Below, one piece after another: positions 1 to 14,156 of a stretch of DNA of 64,000 nt. Position numbers and translations under genes: made by a program. Source of the stretch: Motacilla alba alba (lineage: Eukaryota > Chordata > Aves > Passeriformes > Motacillidae). How positions within the stretch are numbered: position 1 is the stretch's first letter; each line of letters opens with the position of its first letter. The DNA lies in contig NC_052031.1 in assembly GCF_015832195.1 (NCBI RefSeq), positions 9,549,850-9,613,849 on the forward strand. The letters are read 5' to 3'. Below the pieces are notes generated by a model. That model saw nothing but the letters and a program-made list of their open reading frames with translations, made no database searches and was not told the DNA's origin.

Positions 1-314
1 TATCTTACCTGACTTGTCTGAAGTTATTTTTGATTTACACTGTTACAAGGGACCAATTTCTTTTTGCAGAATGGTTTTCTTATTAATTTGTTCCATTTTT
101 GGCATTGCAGGTTGTCTTGAGAGAAGTTATTTTATAAGTCAATATCCCATTTTCAATATCCTTCTAGAAGTCCCAAACCTATCTTCATCCTGCCAAAAAT
201 TAATTCCTGTAAGTAATTAATTTTTTTTTGTGAGCACTTCCCTTGAATTCCCCTTATTCACCTGTGCTGGAAAAAATCCCAACATTTATTGCAGAGGAGA
301 CTGCTAGACTCAGT

Positions 315-385
315 TTGGTTTTTTTGATGGGGTTTTCTTTTTTTCTTTTTTTTTTTTTTTTGGTGTGTGTTTTTATGTTTGTTTG
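315..385 (+). repeat. T-rich tract
   Basis: T runs of up to about 17 are interrupted by GATGGGG and C, ending GTGTGTGTTTTTATG. It sits immediately before the CR1 fragment at 398. Confidence 0.85.
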
Positions 386-397
386 TCAAATACCTTC

Positions 398-700
398 TCA
401 CACAGAATCTCAGAGTTGTTGAGGCTGCAAGGGCTCTCTGGAGGTCATCTTGTCCAACCCTTCTGCTGAAGCAGCATCACTAGAGCAGGTTGCTCTGTGC
501 CATGTCCATTAAAGTTTTGAACAGCTCCAAGGAGTGAGACTCCACAACTTCTCTGGGCAACTTGTGCTCGTGTTCAACAACACTCCCCATAAAAAAGATT
601 TTTGCTCATAATTAAGTGGAAATTCCTGCATTTAAACTTGTGGCCATTGCCTCTTGTCCATTCTGCTCTTTGGACTCATCCTGGAATAGCAACAGGCATC
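398..700 (-). mobile_element. CR1 LINE 3' fragment, antisense to PCLO
   Basis: Reading the + strand gives the reverse complement of a CR1 tail: CAGAATCTCAGAG, GGTCATCTTGTCCAACCC, GGTTGCTCTGTGCC, CCACAACTTCTCTGGGCAAC and TTGCCTCTTGTCC, in family order. It is diverged and has no readable ORF. The right end is approximate. Confidence 0.88.
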
Positions 701-3700
701 TATTTACTTTGTAGAATTCTATTAAATCATAAATGCAAGATTATATAGGCAATAACTCAAATGTTTTTGTGCTTTATGAGTTACCATCCACAGTTTGGCT
801 GTGTAATATCTGCAACTGAAGGACATGGTGTTTATGGTGTCAGGACTGATTTTACTGACCAAAAAAGAAGTGCCACTAAGGTCTGATTATTTATTTCTCA
901 GCACTTGAGTCCTTCTTTGTCTCTTTCTTAATCTCCCAGAATTACAACACTTTAAAGCTTCATCCTAGTATGGCAAAGTTTTTGAAGTAGTTGTATTTAA
1001 ATTCATTTGCATTTTCCTACAAACCATTTTCAGAAGATAGAGCTGGGTGGTCATAAGAAGCTAACAGGTCAGCCAAGTGAGACAGTGCCAAATTGCAATG
1101 CATATTAGATGTAAACCTGAGAAACCCAGGTTTCATGTGCTAAAGTGGGCACCAAAATTATTACTAAAAGTAAAGTGGAGGTGAAATAATTTTAGAGGGG
1201 AGTCAGAAAAGCAGTCCATTTCTTAATGAGCATTTTCAATACAGTTTTGGCACAATAAATTCTGATCCACAGTTCTGTGTCCACAGTGTTCCAATCAGTT
1301 GCTAAAAATGGGAAAACAATCAAATTAAATCATGTCAAAAAAACTGATAAGCTTTTAGAATTTTAGTGAAGTAGCACAGATGATAATACAAAAAAACTAC
1401 TCACTGATTGTGTGAACATATTGTAACTTATATCTTGTATTGGAGCACCAAGATCATGCCAGAAGTACCAACATGTGAATAATTAATTTGAAACTACTTT
1501 TAAATTCTTTTGTTATGTTATGAAAGCATGATGGTAGTAACAATTCTGGTCTGAAGTTGTTGTAAGCTATGTTTTATTTCAAATTTTAATTAGCAAAGTA
1601 GAATGCAATTGGGATTGGAGGTCACTGAAAGGTTTTATCAATAAAATGTAATAATAAGTCATTATTTTCACTGAATAAAAAGAAATAATAAAATTTGTCT
1701 CTGTAGCCTCTTCACTAAAGTATTTTATTAAAAAATCTATTTCAAATGTATTTTAATATTTCTTTTGCTACAATGTTTGATTTAATGTTTATTTGTATGA
1801 AAATTTGCTTTGCTATATATAAGATATGGCTGCAACCCCTGCTTCCTTGTGGGCGTGTTCTGCCTTGGGCTTTTTTTTTGTACATTAAAATACAAATTTC
1901 TATAGATTATGTTTATGTAATTGTTTTTATGTTTCTTCTAGACCTTATGATTTTACATAATTTTTAATAGCCTATCAGTGACCTGTAAAGTTCCTGTTTT
2001 TTCTAAGTAGCTGACAATATGTACTAAACCAATTACATGATCAATTAATGTGACTAAGTGTTACTAAGGAACTCAGGAACAAGCAGTTCAGAAATACCTT
2101 TTAGAATACATATGACCTGTATGTGAAAAGTCTTCTCTCCATATTTTCCCACTAATTGCTGTGATCCAGCAGAGCAACATGTTTGATCACTGATGCATGG
2201 TAATATGGAATCCTTAGGCAGTTTTGTACTTAAAAAACACCTCTATTTGTCAGATGTGATGACTGCAGAAAAAAGTGTCTTTTTCTTTGGTTTTTTTTTT
2301 GTTTGTTTGTTTTATTTTCATCCCATGCTTACTACTTAAAATGCTGATCTTCATGTTTTACTAGTTGTTTAATGCTTGCAAAGCAGTTTGAAAATGAAAG
2401 GGACTAAATTAATCATTGTTAGGCAAGTATTGAGAAGAAAATTTTATTAAGTTTTTGACTTCTAGGTAAGAAATTTCCCAGGCAGAAATGAAAGTTTCTG
2501 TTCAGCCTTCCATTTACCTTCATGGACTTAGCATTTTCTCCTTTTTTTAGTTAATTCTCCCAGCTGAAGTCTTGTTTCAGGAAGGGTTAGTATTGAACTT
2601 ATTCAGAGGATCCTGGACAGTAACCTTGTTCATTGGAGTGCTGAACCAAAAGTGGAATGTTTTTATTCCACTTTTGCCAGTAATTTATGACGTGTTCTTA
2701 ACTAGGTCATTTAACCCAGGACAGTACCCATCCTATTTGAAATCTGAGCAGTGGTCACTGATGCTGTTCTTCATCATGAAATTGAGTCTCATTTTAGTCT
2801 TACATAACCTCCATGTGACAAAGAATGTAAAAGAAAACAGGTAAAGTGGCAGCAAATGTTTTCTCTCTAAGATATTACAGGTGCCTTTCAAAGCTTCAAC
2901 ACAATATATTGAAAACTTTTAAGTTTTCCAAGAGTGGGAGACAATTAATTTCTTTTCTTCTGCATCCTAGAGGACGCAAACATTTTCTGCATATAATTGT
3001 AATTTTGCTAGACCAAAAAAAAAAAAAGTCTTGCTGTTTTATTGCTCCATATAGAACATTAAAAAGCATGTAAAGCTGAGTGCTATGGTGCACTTACTGG
3101 ACTGCTGCCCAATAAGTTTTAGTTTTAGTGTGTGAGCATGTAGCATTTTTCCCTGATGTGTCTGTCCTTCAATCTCTACAGAAGTATGCCTGTAAATGTT
3201 CTTATTCTGCCTACTCATGAAACAAAACAAATATGAACAGCAGGAAAATAAATGGTCATATGCTTATCTATGATTCATAATATGGAACAATATGATCTTA
3301 GCACCATCCTTCTCAGAAAATGACAGTAAGCCAAATTATGAGCAAAACAAATATAAACAAACCACACTGGTCAGATCTTCCAGTCTCAGGCAGGCAGGAG
3401 CTGTGCTGTACCTTGTGCACTTTTGTGCAGAGCAGAGGCAGGTTGTGATTCCCTCCCCCTTGGTCTGGTCCATAGAGGATGAAGTACTGCACAACTCCAC
3501 CTCTCTGAACCAAAGCTTCCAGCCTGCACCTCGAGATGTTCTTCACAGAAAGGCCTTTGGAGCTGTATCTTTTCCCTTCTTTGCACTGTATTTAAATTTG
3601 ACAGGGAGATATAAGGTGATTGACAGAACATGTTTAGTGACTAAAGTATTAGTGTAAAAAATCTGAGAGCCATTGGTACACACAATACAGCTATGTTCAT

Positions 3701-6700
3701 TTCCACTGCTGAAAAAATAAATGTTCTAAAATCTGCTTCAGCTCTTTCTATACATCAGCCAAAATGATTTGCCAACTGCACATGAGGAGTAAACCCAGAA
3801 TAAAATCAGAACATTGATAATTTTGGTTCATCCAAAACATAAAAGCTGTTAGACAGATGGATCCCTATTTTTTTACTTTCTCATGTTTCTTTATTGTTAT
3901 TGTGAAATAAAGAGATTCTGTTATTCACAGAGCAGCAGCTTTTATTTATATCACTTTTAACTTGGATCCCAAAATGTGTATATTATTTAATATCTTTTTA
4001 GTTATTTAAGAAATATGTTTTTGTTTCTCTGCAGTAGTTTTTATGAATGCAAAGTCTTTCCTAAAAATCATCTTGAATAATATTGTTTTGTTTTCTCTTT
4101 AATTGGACCCTGTTTATCTGTATTTACTCATGATCTGGTTCATAGATTCTCTTGTTTTTGCATTTCCCTCACAGGGGTCTGGAAGTGGTTAGAGTAAGCA
4201 ACAAATCTTGTGTCTATTTCATCATGGAGAATTTAAGCACATTTGGCAAATCTGTTCCATTCATAACCTTTTGAAAAATCATGACACAGATGAAGCTTTA
4301 GAAACATTCAGCAAGCTCCTTCACTGAAAAAGGACCCTTGATCTATCAGTCTTTGTCCAGGCTTCATCATCCAAGAGAAAATTATCCTTAATAAAAGTCT
4401 TGTGAGTGAGGAATGGCACAGGGAAGTTGCCGCTTTATAAATTCTATTTATTCTGATTGCAGTTTATGAAAACATCATGTTGCTTTCCAATTAGTTGCTA
4501 CCTGTGAGTTCCTGCAGTGTTCATAGGCATATAAACACAAAATGTAAATGTGTTTCTTGTTCCTGTTTGTTTTCCGTAATCCTTTTCAGGCAATAACATA
4601 TTTGTGCAATATAACTCAAACCCTCATCTTTAATACATGCTGCTTTCATATATTTTTCTACTACCTATCCTAAGGGGAAATAAAATTTATTCCAGCTTCT
4701 GGTTCTGAAAGTATTTAAGGCATTGAATGGATGTGCTTTATTGAGATTAGGATAGATAAAATATACTAATGAAACCTAGGTAACTTACCTGTCATTTTCA
4801 AAAACCTAGAAGCTCAGAGTCTATGGCTCAGATTCATAAAGTTTGCTTTCCCTCCCCATAGCAAAACATGATGAATTCGTGAAAATGAACAGAATTTATT
4901 TATATTTATTAGAATCTGGAAAATTCCTCTTCTTACATTAGATGCATTAGGAATAACCAGAAAAACCTTGATTTTTATGGGAGTGAGTCTTTGTTTGGAC
5001 ATGAAGTGTACACCATTCCAACAGGTAGTTGTAAAAAAAAGAACAAAACCAGCTTTTATTTTTATTTATTTTATTTTATTTCTATTTATTAATCTGCTCT
5101 CTACTATGCATTTTACTCAAAGCAATATGCTGTGCTATGTGTTATATGTGATCAAATGGCACATAAAGTACTGAACATAGATGAGTATATGTACTGTATG
5201 GACAAGTACAAGAATAACACTGAGAAGTGATTAATCACTTTAGTGTGATGCCACAGTTTTTCCACTGTGTTGAAATTCTTAAGAGGAAAGAGAGGATTTC
5301 AGACTTCCTGGGTGCTTTTCACAGTGAGGTATGCTGGGATGGATAAGGGAAGTTAATATGGGTGCTATTTGTATCAAAGAATAAATGTACTGTAAAATCT
5401 GAAACTCACACAATCATTGGTATGAACTAGAGAAAACAAAGATGACTTGGTCCGCAAATCCTGTCTCATTTTGGTATTCAGATTATTAGCACTTCCCTTT
5501 TATTCTCAGCTTTCATTTGACCTTGCCAAAGTTCCTAAGAGTTTGCAAATTAGCTCTATATTGTGATCTCCCCTTGGAGTATTTCCTGTAAGGTACATGG
5601 AGTCGGGTTTTCAGGAAGAGCTGTGGTAAGCACTGGCATTATGAAGGAAGATCATCCCGTGGGACCAGCTCATGGAGGTTAGGAATGAGGCATCTGAACT
5701 AATTAGAATTCATCCAAGAGACTTTAGATCATTAGGCATTAGATCAAGTGTGACAACGTGCAGGCAAGTTAAACTAAAAATAAACCTGTTGACATAACAG
5801 AATAAAAATAGAAATAAAATCATGTTGCGTGAAGAATTACACTTATATGAGTTTCCACAATATGAGACAAAGAGATGGAATATAATTGCAAGCATCATGA
5901 AACAGAGATTTTCGTGCTCAACTCTTGCTAAGTCAGGTTCTGACTGAAAAAGTAGTGTGAAATGAAATACACTTAATTGGACAGAAATAAATTAACTTGG
6001 ATTTTTTTTCTATTCATAATTAAAGCAGTGTAGTTTAAAATTCCCTTGCAGGAAATTTTAAATTTTAAAGGACAGTAATTACCTGATTTTATTTTTTTTA
6101 CTAGCTCTGCTTGTTGCTACATTTCTATTTTCTATGACTTTCAAGAATGGCAACTACAGGATTTTCTTATTGATAAAAAACATGAATAATAATCTTTAAA
6201 TGGGGAGGAAAAAGGCCAAAAATATTTTATTCTGTCTGTGGGCTTGGTAATATTCCTAAAAAGTTGAATATTTTTCTGTAGCTAGGAAAAGGCTATAGAA
6301 ATAATTTCAGGTTTGAAAACAGTTCTCTGTTCTCTGATTTAGCTATGACTTTTTTTTTCTTCAATTCATGTGCACTGAAATCTATTTCTTGAATAGTCAC
6401 TGAGGCAAATGAATTGGACCATACTGAATGCTTGGAATTTAATTATCTTAAATGTCTTATGTTTATACGCAGTAGTTTGTCACAAATTTGATTATATAAA
6501 TAGTAAATTGTTCAGTTAAAGCGCTGTTAATAACTGAATAATGGAATAAATTAGTGAGGTTTTGAAATAATTCAGCTAGTGACTGAAAAAAACAAAGACA
6601 CTTTTAGTAGTATAGAACTTCAGACAAAAGTTAAAAACACCAAAACAATGAAGAAAAACATGCAAACTTAGGAAAGTTCTAGAACTACATGGATACGATT

Positions 6701-9700
6701 ATCACATTTGTTTAAGGTTATTGGTAGAATCACAAAATGCCTTTGCTATCTCCCATGAACATGCCTACTGCAAAACCACTTTTTGTCGGGTGAATCATGA
6801 CATGAGTGGAAAGAAGTAGATACTTTTAAAGATCTATTTGTTAAACCCTCTCTCTAAGTGCCTTTTTCCACTGATAAAAAATGGTGACCTAGAAATACCT
6901 GGTTTTCTCCACTGTCTCTGAAGAAAACCTGGCATAATCAAGTCCAGTTCTTTTAAATATCCTGCTTTAAATACTGAGCTGCTAAGCTAAGGAAGGGCTT
7001 TGTATTTGATGGCAGTATATTTTACAGTGATTTAAGTGGCATATGTTCCCTCTTGCTCGTTCCTGTCCAATATCCACTCTTTGAATTGTACTGTCAAACT
7101 ATTTGTATGTCCACGAGATGAGAAAGTTCCCTCAATCCTAATAAAAGTTAAGCCTGAGGAATATTTGATTTTTTGCCATGTTGGTTCCTTAGTCAAGTAC
7201 ACATCTATTTTCAGAAAATTTTGAGTCAGTGGATGAGAAGGCAGAGGCTTTTTGTGCTGGTATTTTTGCCAGAGAAATACAGGTGAAACCAGAGACCATG
7301 ATCAGGAGGCTTATAGTGATGCATTCTTTTGGAGGAGTGGGGAATAAAGAGCATGAGCCTTTGTGGAAGTCACAGCAATGGAGTGACAGGGAGTTGCAGA
7401 CCTTTGTGATTAAATTATTTTAGGTTGTATTGGTTTTTAATGGCTTAAAAGTTCTTTTATTGTTGCCTGACATGTATTCAGCAATCTGTGGCACATTAAT
7501 TCTCTTTGTTCTTTTATAAGTGTGGCAAACAGAGGCTTAATCACATTATTAAAAACAAAACAAAACCAAACAAAACCAAAACCAAAATTCAAACAAACAA
7601 ACAAAAAACCCCACAGTAATACAAACACACTAATTTTCAGTATGAATAAGCCTGGACTAGGTTAGAGACAATTAGGAAAATAGAAATATTTCCATTTAGT
7701 GGGTGATGGTGAAACATCTGATGAGAGTACTTAAAGATCAACACAAAACAGTTTTTGACCTATATGTGATTATTGTGAGACTCTGGGGAGGACAGGGAAA
7801 ATCCCACAGGACTGAAGAAGCAGCAGTGTAACTTACAGGGAAGGATACTTCCAGTGGATCCCAGCATTTTCCTTACTGACATTGATTGAGAGGGTACAGG
7901 TATGAAACTGAAGATGGAGTAAGGCTAAGAAGAATTGCAAATACTGTGAAAAGCATAGTCAGAATTCCTAATCCAGATAAAAATGTGCTGTCTAAAACCA
8001 ACAATGTATGTCTAGTAAAGACAAGAACAAAACTCTAGTTTTAGTAGGAAGAAACATCACAAATATATGACAAAAAATCCCTACATCAGTAAGGCACAAC
8101 GGTATCTGAGGCTATAATGTAGATGAGTTCCATGTAAACTAACAGTGTGATAAGGTTTCAAAGGAGACAAATCTCTTTCCCAGATTAACAGACACTTTAT
8201 AAGAAGGCTGTTATTACATCTGTATTCACCGCTATTACAATCTCAGCTAGAATTTTGTGTCCTTCTTTTGAGCAAATCTGCTTTAAGAATGGTATCGACC
8301 ACTGAAAGGTAGTGCAGTTGTAAATAGCAAGAATGGCCTGTGGGGGGAAAAAAAAAAAATTTAGGTTTCATTGCTCAGAAAATACAGAAGATTTAGGGAG
8401 ATCTGACAATTGTCATCCAAAATGTGGAAGACCATTCTGGAGAAATCCATCCATTGCTCTAGTAAGAGTAAGATAGTAAGAGACATTTTCTGTATTTAGG
8501 AAAAAAAATTTCACCTGTTTGCACAGATATTAGAATAGTGGGAAAATAGGATTTGGAAGGCTATCAAATATTCTTACCTAATTGTTTTAGCATTCTTTTT
8601 AAAGGAAATTTTTTAAGCCTAAGAGGTTGGATTAGGCTCAAAGGGTTTTTCATCCTGCCTTAAAGGTTGTAGAGGATGCTCTTTCTGTGAAGCATGATTT
8701 GAATTTAAAGATTTAGCTCTGTGTTGATGACAGTGGCCAGGTTATGGGTTTGAATTACAGCTAGTATGTGATTACTGTTTAGAATTAACAGGAAGAGTTT
8801 GGAGCAGAGAGGGAAAATTGAATTTTGGGTGGGGTCAGCTGAAGGCAATGGCTGAATATTGTCAGCATTAGATGAAGAAGTGCAGGGTCTTTAGAATAAA
8901 AGTCATGGGAATAGCAGAACCAGTACAAAATGTTAAATTCAGGGGTTTCAGAACTGCTGAAAAACACTTTACTGGTAAAGATTAAGAGTGCATCCTCTAT
9001 AGATTACACATCTGTCTGCAAATTTTGAGCCAAAATATGAAAAAATACAAGCACTGAATAGTGTAACATTCTAATGCATTTTAGCTGAATACATCTGGTA
9101 AATGCGCTGAAATAACATTTAACTTGAGATAATAAATTTTACAGCAAATTATGTGAAATAAACAGGAAACCAGAAAGCATCACATCTTCAGAATATAAAC
9201 AGTTAGTTTGCAATCCAGTCAAGTATCTCGATTCAGACTGTGATAGAAACCCAACTAATTTCTTTGTTCCCAGCTCCCCTGTCATGTTACATACGGTAGA
9301 ATGAAAAATAAAACTCAAACAGACTTACGCAGGTGTAGAAAATAGTACAAATGACATTCAGGGCTTTATCACTTGCTTCTTTAAAATAAAATAAGAAATT
9401 CTCAGACCTTAGTAACTTCTGAATGTGGGTGCAATTTCAGCTCTGACAAAGCCACACAAGACTGAAAAGAATTGAGAGGGCTTCCATTGTGGAAACCACT
9501 TGGGGTAATTCTTTGTGAAAGCTACTAGTTCAAGACATGCTTTTCAAAGTTTACATTTGCTTAGCTACAAAGGCAAATTTTCCTCATGCTATTGTGATTC
9601 AAGAAATATATACAAGCATATTTATTGTTATCCTTAATTTGTATTCCCTATTGTGGTTAAGAAATTACAGAGCTATGTGTAGGTGCTGATGCATGTATAT

Positions 9701-10504
9701 GTAAGTATATATATGTATTTCTATGTCTATACATAGATTTATTGATTGGATTTATTGATTTTTAATTTTTTGCTTTTACTGATAGAACCTGGAAAAGTTC
9801 AGCAGAAACTAAGACCTTTTCTTTTTTCCATTCTGTTTACATGCAGTAACACCTATGGCTGTTCTGCCATACTAGGTAATGCTCATACATATGGAGAACA
9901 TGAGGAACAGTGCTGAATCCTGGGAATTTTGCCTTGTGTTCTAAGCACAAGAAAAGGGATGTGTGTTTCAGGATATGTACTTCTACCTTTTCTTGATCTT
10001 GAGTTAAGCAGAAGTAAATTTATTGCAGAGGTCCAGAGCAGGTCACAAGGGACTTCTTAACTCTTCCATTTACCTCTGACATATATAACATATGTATTTT
10101 TCTAGCCCCTTCTTACTAGGTTTTAAAATGTTTCCCTGGGAGTGTATGGTATTTGTATGCAGTGAAACTGAAGCTGTGGCTGTAGAAAAGAACATCTGGC
10201 CCTCTTCAGAAGCAGTATTTTTCTCGAAATTGTATGTAATATCCAATAATGATTTCTATCTAGTGAAAGACTAAGTGATCACTGATTAGGAGCTCTGTAT
10301 ATTTCACATTAATTATGTCTTGTGGGCAGTGTAGCATATGCTTCAGTATTCAGAAGGCTAAATTTAAGGATACAGAAATTTCCTCTTACAAGCAAATCAA
10401 AGTCAGGAGCATCACAGGAGCAAAGTGATCTTAATCCCATCAGCTGTCAGGAAAGAGCCAAACATAAGCCAACAAAATTTAAAAGTCTCCCTGATGACTT
10501 GCCA
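701..10504. other. Intronic sequence without recognisable genes
   Basis: This is AT-rich sequence with the A/C-rich tract at 7551-7609, a perfect hairpin at 2647-2676, and a slightly GC-richer block at 3370-3560 that is open on both strands. No exon or known repeat family was recognised elsewhere in it. Confidence 0.7.
7551..7609 (+). repeat. A/C-rich low-complexity tract
   Basis: Degenerate CAAAA/CCAAAA units, then (CAAA)n, then ACCCC. This is the opposite strand bias to the G/T tracts at 21 and 29.7 kb. Confidence 0.9.
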
Positions 10505-10588
10505 CTGGTGCTAGATTACCAGTTGGACTTCATGATTTTAAAAGATCTTTCCAAACACTAATTATTCTATTATTTTATGATTCTATGG
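10505..10588 (+). mobile_element. CR1 LINE 3' end, short
   Basis: The terminal CR1 segment is seen as GTTGGACTTCATGATTTTAA, GATCTTTCCAAAC and then the terminal octamer region TTTTATGATTCTATGG. About 85 bases are recognisable; sequence just upstream (from about 10320) may belong to the same copy but is too diverged to claim. Confidence 0.8.
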
Positions 10589-10752
10589 TTTCTTGCTTTA
10601 TTTCTTGCTTTATTGTCAGCTGTAACCAAGTGGTTCATAGGCAGTGCAACCACAATTATACTGAGTTTCTTCAAACTTAGTTTTCCAAGGTAATATGAGG
10701 ATCTGATACTGTGTGTTGTTGGATTAATTATTTCTTTTCCTTCACAGTTCAC

Positions 10753-10779
10753 TTTTTTTTTTTTTTTTTTTTTTTTTTT
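10753..10779 (+). repeat. Poly(T) tract, 27 bases
   Basis: An uninterrupted T27 is followed by GTGCGGGGG. No retrocopy structure was recognised beside it. Confidence 0.95.
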
Positions 10780-13450
10780 GTGCGGGGGTTCTTTGTTCTC
10801 CTAATATGGGAAAAAAAGAATATAATGACCTATTTCAGTGATCTGCAGTTTCATAGCCATTTTATTTAATTTATCCAATTATCTTCTTTTTTTCCATGCA
10901 TAGAAAGTTCTCCTTCCTGAAAAATTATCACTGGAACATTGAACTTCATGTCTATATCCGTTCTGGTGGGAACATTGCAGGCAATGAATATTGAATAGCT
11001 TAGAAGTAGTTTATAAATATATGAACAAATCAATAGAATGTATATCGTATTATCACAGATAATGAAAGCTATTTTCTTTTTCCCTCAGCTAAGGATTAGC
11101 ATGTATTCACATTTAATGGCAGTCTGTGTTTTAAAATGAAGTAGGGAGTTCTTGTGAAAACAATCCAAATCACTCCCTTTTCTCCAAATTTGGCACATTC
11201 TTCCCTCCAAAACCTGTGTTTGCAACATGCCTGATTTAAATCAGAATTAATACTTGCTGCATTTCTGAGGAATCTAGTACAAGATTTCAGAGGTTATACA
11301 TATGTTTATTATACTGCTGGAAATTAAGTAGGGAAGCCTGTGCTAATATTGGGGTTTATTTATAGCTTGGCTTTGATTTTTAAAGTATCTCAACCATTTA
11401 GCCCCACCTGACAGAGAAACATCTGTGAAAGGATAATTGAGGTTAGAGCTTGACACGTGCACTCAAGTCCTAGAGCAGATTGTGTGGCAGTGAGAGGGGA
11501 TTGTGATGAGGGCACTGTGAGGTTGGTTTCTCACAAACTGAAAGCAGGAGGAGGTTGTGTGACCAAGAGCATTAGCTAGTGTCCCTGCTCTGTAGCTTGA
11601 AATAGGTAGTGTGCCACACAGCAGATTCTCTAGTGATCTCAGGGACCCATGGCAGAGCTCTGCTGTCCTTTTGGTACTGACCAATGTCATGCAAAGGGGT
11701 GATGTGAGCAGAAGGACAGAGTAAACAGAGGGACTCAGCTTCAGCTGCAGAAATAATCTACATTCAATGCAAATGGATAGGAGCCCAAACCTACAGCCTC
11801 TCTCCTGGCGCAAGAAACGCCTTTCTTTATGCCCAATCAGTGACATGTTCAGGAGGAAGAGAGAGAGACTACAGTCTGGGTCAGCCCATTTTTTTCTTTC
11901 AAAACTGAAATTTTTACAGCCCACTATTTGTGATAGTATTGAACACCCATATTTTGTCACTCCAGAGCTCTCTGTCCTCCTCCATCTCTTCACAGATCCA
12001 GCATGGAGACATGCTTTATCCTATGCAGCCTTGGGAGATGATTGAATAACTCCAAAACAGCACAATGAGAGACCTTTTAAAAATTAATTTAGCTGGATAG
12101 AATGAATGTTAGAGCAAGTTTTCTTTCAATTCCCAAATAATTACATCTATGATAATTTCAGAATGGAAGCAGGAGAGAGCTATGCCTTATGGCCAAGCAA
12201 ATACTTGTTTTGCCATAAGCAGTGAAAGGCTGTAGGTTTTGGACTCATGGGACAGTGGAGGGCAGCATGATGTTTGTTTTAGCAATTGTCTAATGTCTCA
12301 CCTTTGTGCGAGCTGGACCTCTGTGAAGAATATGAATGATAAATGTCTGGAAAACCTTGTCTAGGCTAGGAGATCTAGACTATCTTCCATCTCTCATGAT
12401 CCCGTGAGTGTTACGATGTATTCAATGAATCAAGTGTCTAGAACTTATGAATCAAAAATTTCAAGATGTTTCCTACTAATGATGTAAGCTATGCCTGCCC
12501 TGTTACTCAGGGCTCTGAACGGATCCTTCAGAATCAAATGAATTTGGTTTTAATGCATCAACCTCATCTGAGTTCCAGAATCTAGAGAATGCAAAAGAAG
12601 CTCATTAGGAGGGAGACTTACTGGCCATGCCAACGTGACTAGAGGTCTCTCATAGCATGTCTTGGATGACATATTGCAGAACACATAAAGGTGCTTGCTG
12701 GGCGGCTTGCCTTTGCAGCTCTCAAAAATTGCCTGATACTAAGTACAGGGTACTTAGTCATTTTTTTGTGTTCTCAGAGCATCATTTGGGATCCCTTCAG
12801 GACACAGGCACGAGCTTTCTGAAGCTGTCATCAGGTGAATGGAAGAAATCATTTACTGAGCCATTATCAGATTAAACATCTAGGGAACAATCCTGGAGTT
12901 AGGAAAGTGAAACAATGCCAGAATTTGAAAAGGTTTTTTCTTGTTGGCATTAGACCAACATATTGTGCTCAAAACAAATATGCTTTGTTTTGAATTTTCT
13001 ACTCCATGCTGTAATCACTAGGAAGAAAGGAGCATTCCAGGACTTTTTTGATTTTACCAATATATTGCTTTATTTAAGTAACAGGATACCTTTTCATAAA
13101 CAGCCCTGCATTATAAGAAACTGCAAAGTCACCATTTCTGCATGTGTTTCACTGCACTAACTGCTCTCTGGAGACCCAGAGCTCTGTATATCACACAACC
13201 TTGTTGCAGTCCTTCCCTGCCAAATCACCCTTTGTACATTCCCTGATGTGAGGACTGGATCTCACAGCAGTCTTTCAGCTAGCAGATGGGCTTGTAACGC
13301 TTGGTGGGGGCTATTTTCCTGCAGACACAAATACCTGAACATGGCAAACTGCTGTCCATGGCAGACCCACTTGGTGAATCTGTATTCTCTAAAAATTTCC
13401 ATACAGTAAAGGAAATTTCTGTTAAATCAACCTGAATTTTCCAAGTAAGG

Positions 13451-13542
13451 CTGTGAGTTTGATCCCTGTATGAGATCACTTAAGAGCTGGAGTCAGTGAT
13501 CCTTGTGGGTCCCTCCTGACTCAGAATATTCTGTGATTCTTT
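13451..13542 (+). mobile_element. CR1 LINE 3' end, short
   Basis: GATCCCTGTATGAGATCACTTAAGAGCTGG, then GTCAGTGATCCTTGTGGGTC, CTCAGAATATTCTGTGATTC match the 3' tail of a CR1 subfamily whose end reads GGACTC...GATCCTTGTGGGTCCC. It differs from the 10.5-kb copy, so it is probably a different subfamily. Confidence 0.8.
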
Positions 13543-13827
13543 GAAATGCCCTGAGAAGCAGAGGCATTCTTAATTTTCACACAGGTGCTCCCTCTGGTCC
13601 TAATCTCCCTCTTTTCCAATCTGCAGTAAATATATAGCTTTTCTAGAAAGTTGCAAGGCTTGATATCTGGTTTATCACCTGGTGTCAAGTGTCTGTGTCT
13701 CTAAAATTATATGTTCACTCATAGTGATACTTCACAGGTAGTGGTACTGCTCCTTATGGGATCTGAATTATAATATTCTTAAGGAATATAACTTGATGTG
13801 GTGACTACTTTCATATGGGAAAATATT

Positions 13828-13920
13828 ATAGACTCACAAAATTATTTAGGTTGGAAGAGACCCTTAAGATCAAGTCCAATTGTTAACCGAACACATGCAT
13901 CATCAATACTACATTCTTCT
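13828..13920 (-). mobile_element. CR1 LINE 3' end, short, antisense
   Basis: ACTCACAAAATTATTTAGGT, TGGAAGAGACCCTTAAGATC and AAGTCCAA form the reverse complement of a CR1 tail (CACAGAATNNNTTAGGTTGGAAGAGACC). It lies about 285 bases from the opposite-orientation CR1 end at 13451-13542. Confidence 0.78.
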
Positions 13921-14156
13921 GCACATGAAATCAATCTAACCCTTGGAAAAGTGCCAAAAATATGATGCTAATATTATTTTGAAAACAACTGATTTCCTTG
14001 TTTAGGTAATAAATAAATAGTACGTACATATTTTATTTATGTTATATGTGTATTAGCCCACGTCAGAGAAGTAAGCTTTAGATCACAGAAGGTATTACAG
14101 TTTCATTTAAATGAAGCCTCTCATTTAAGTACTAGCAGACAGGAGCTATATAAAGC

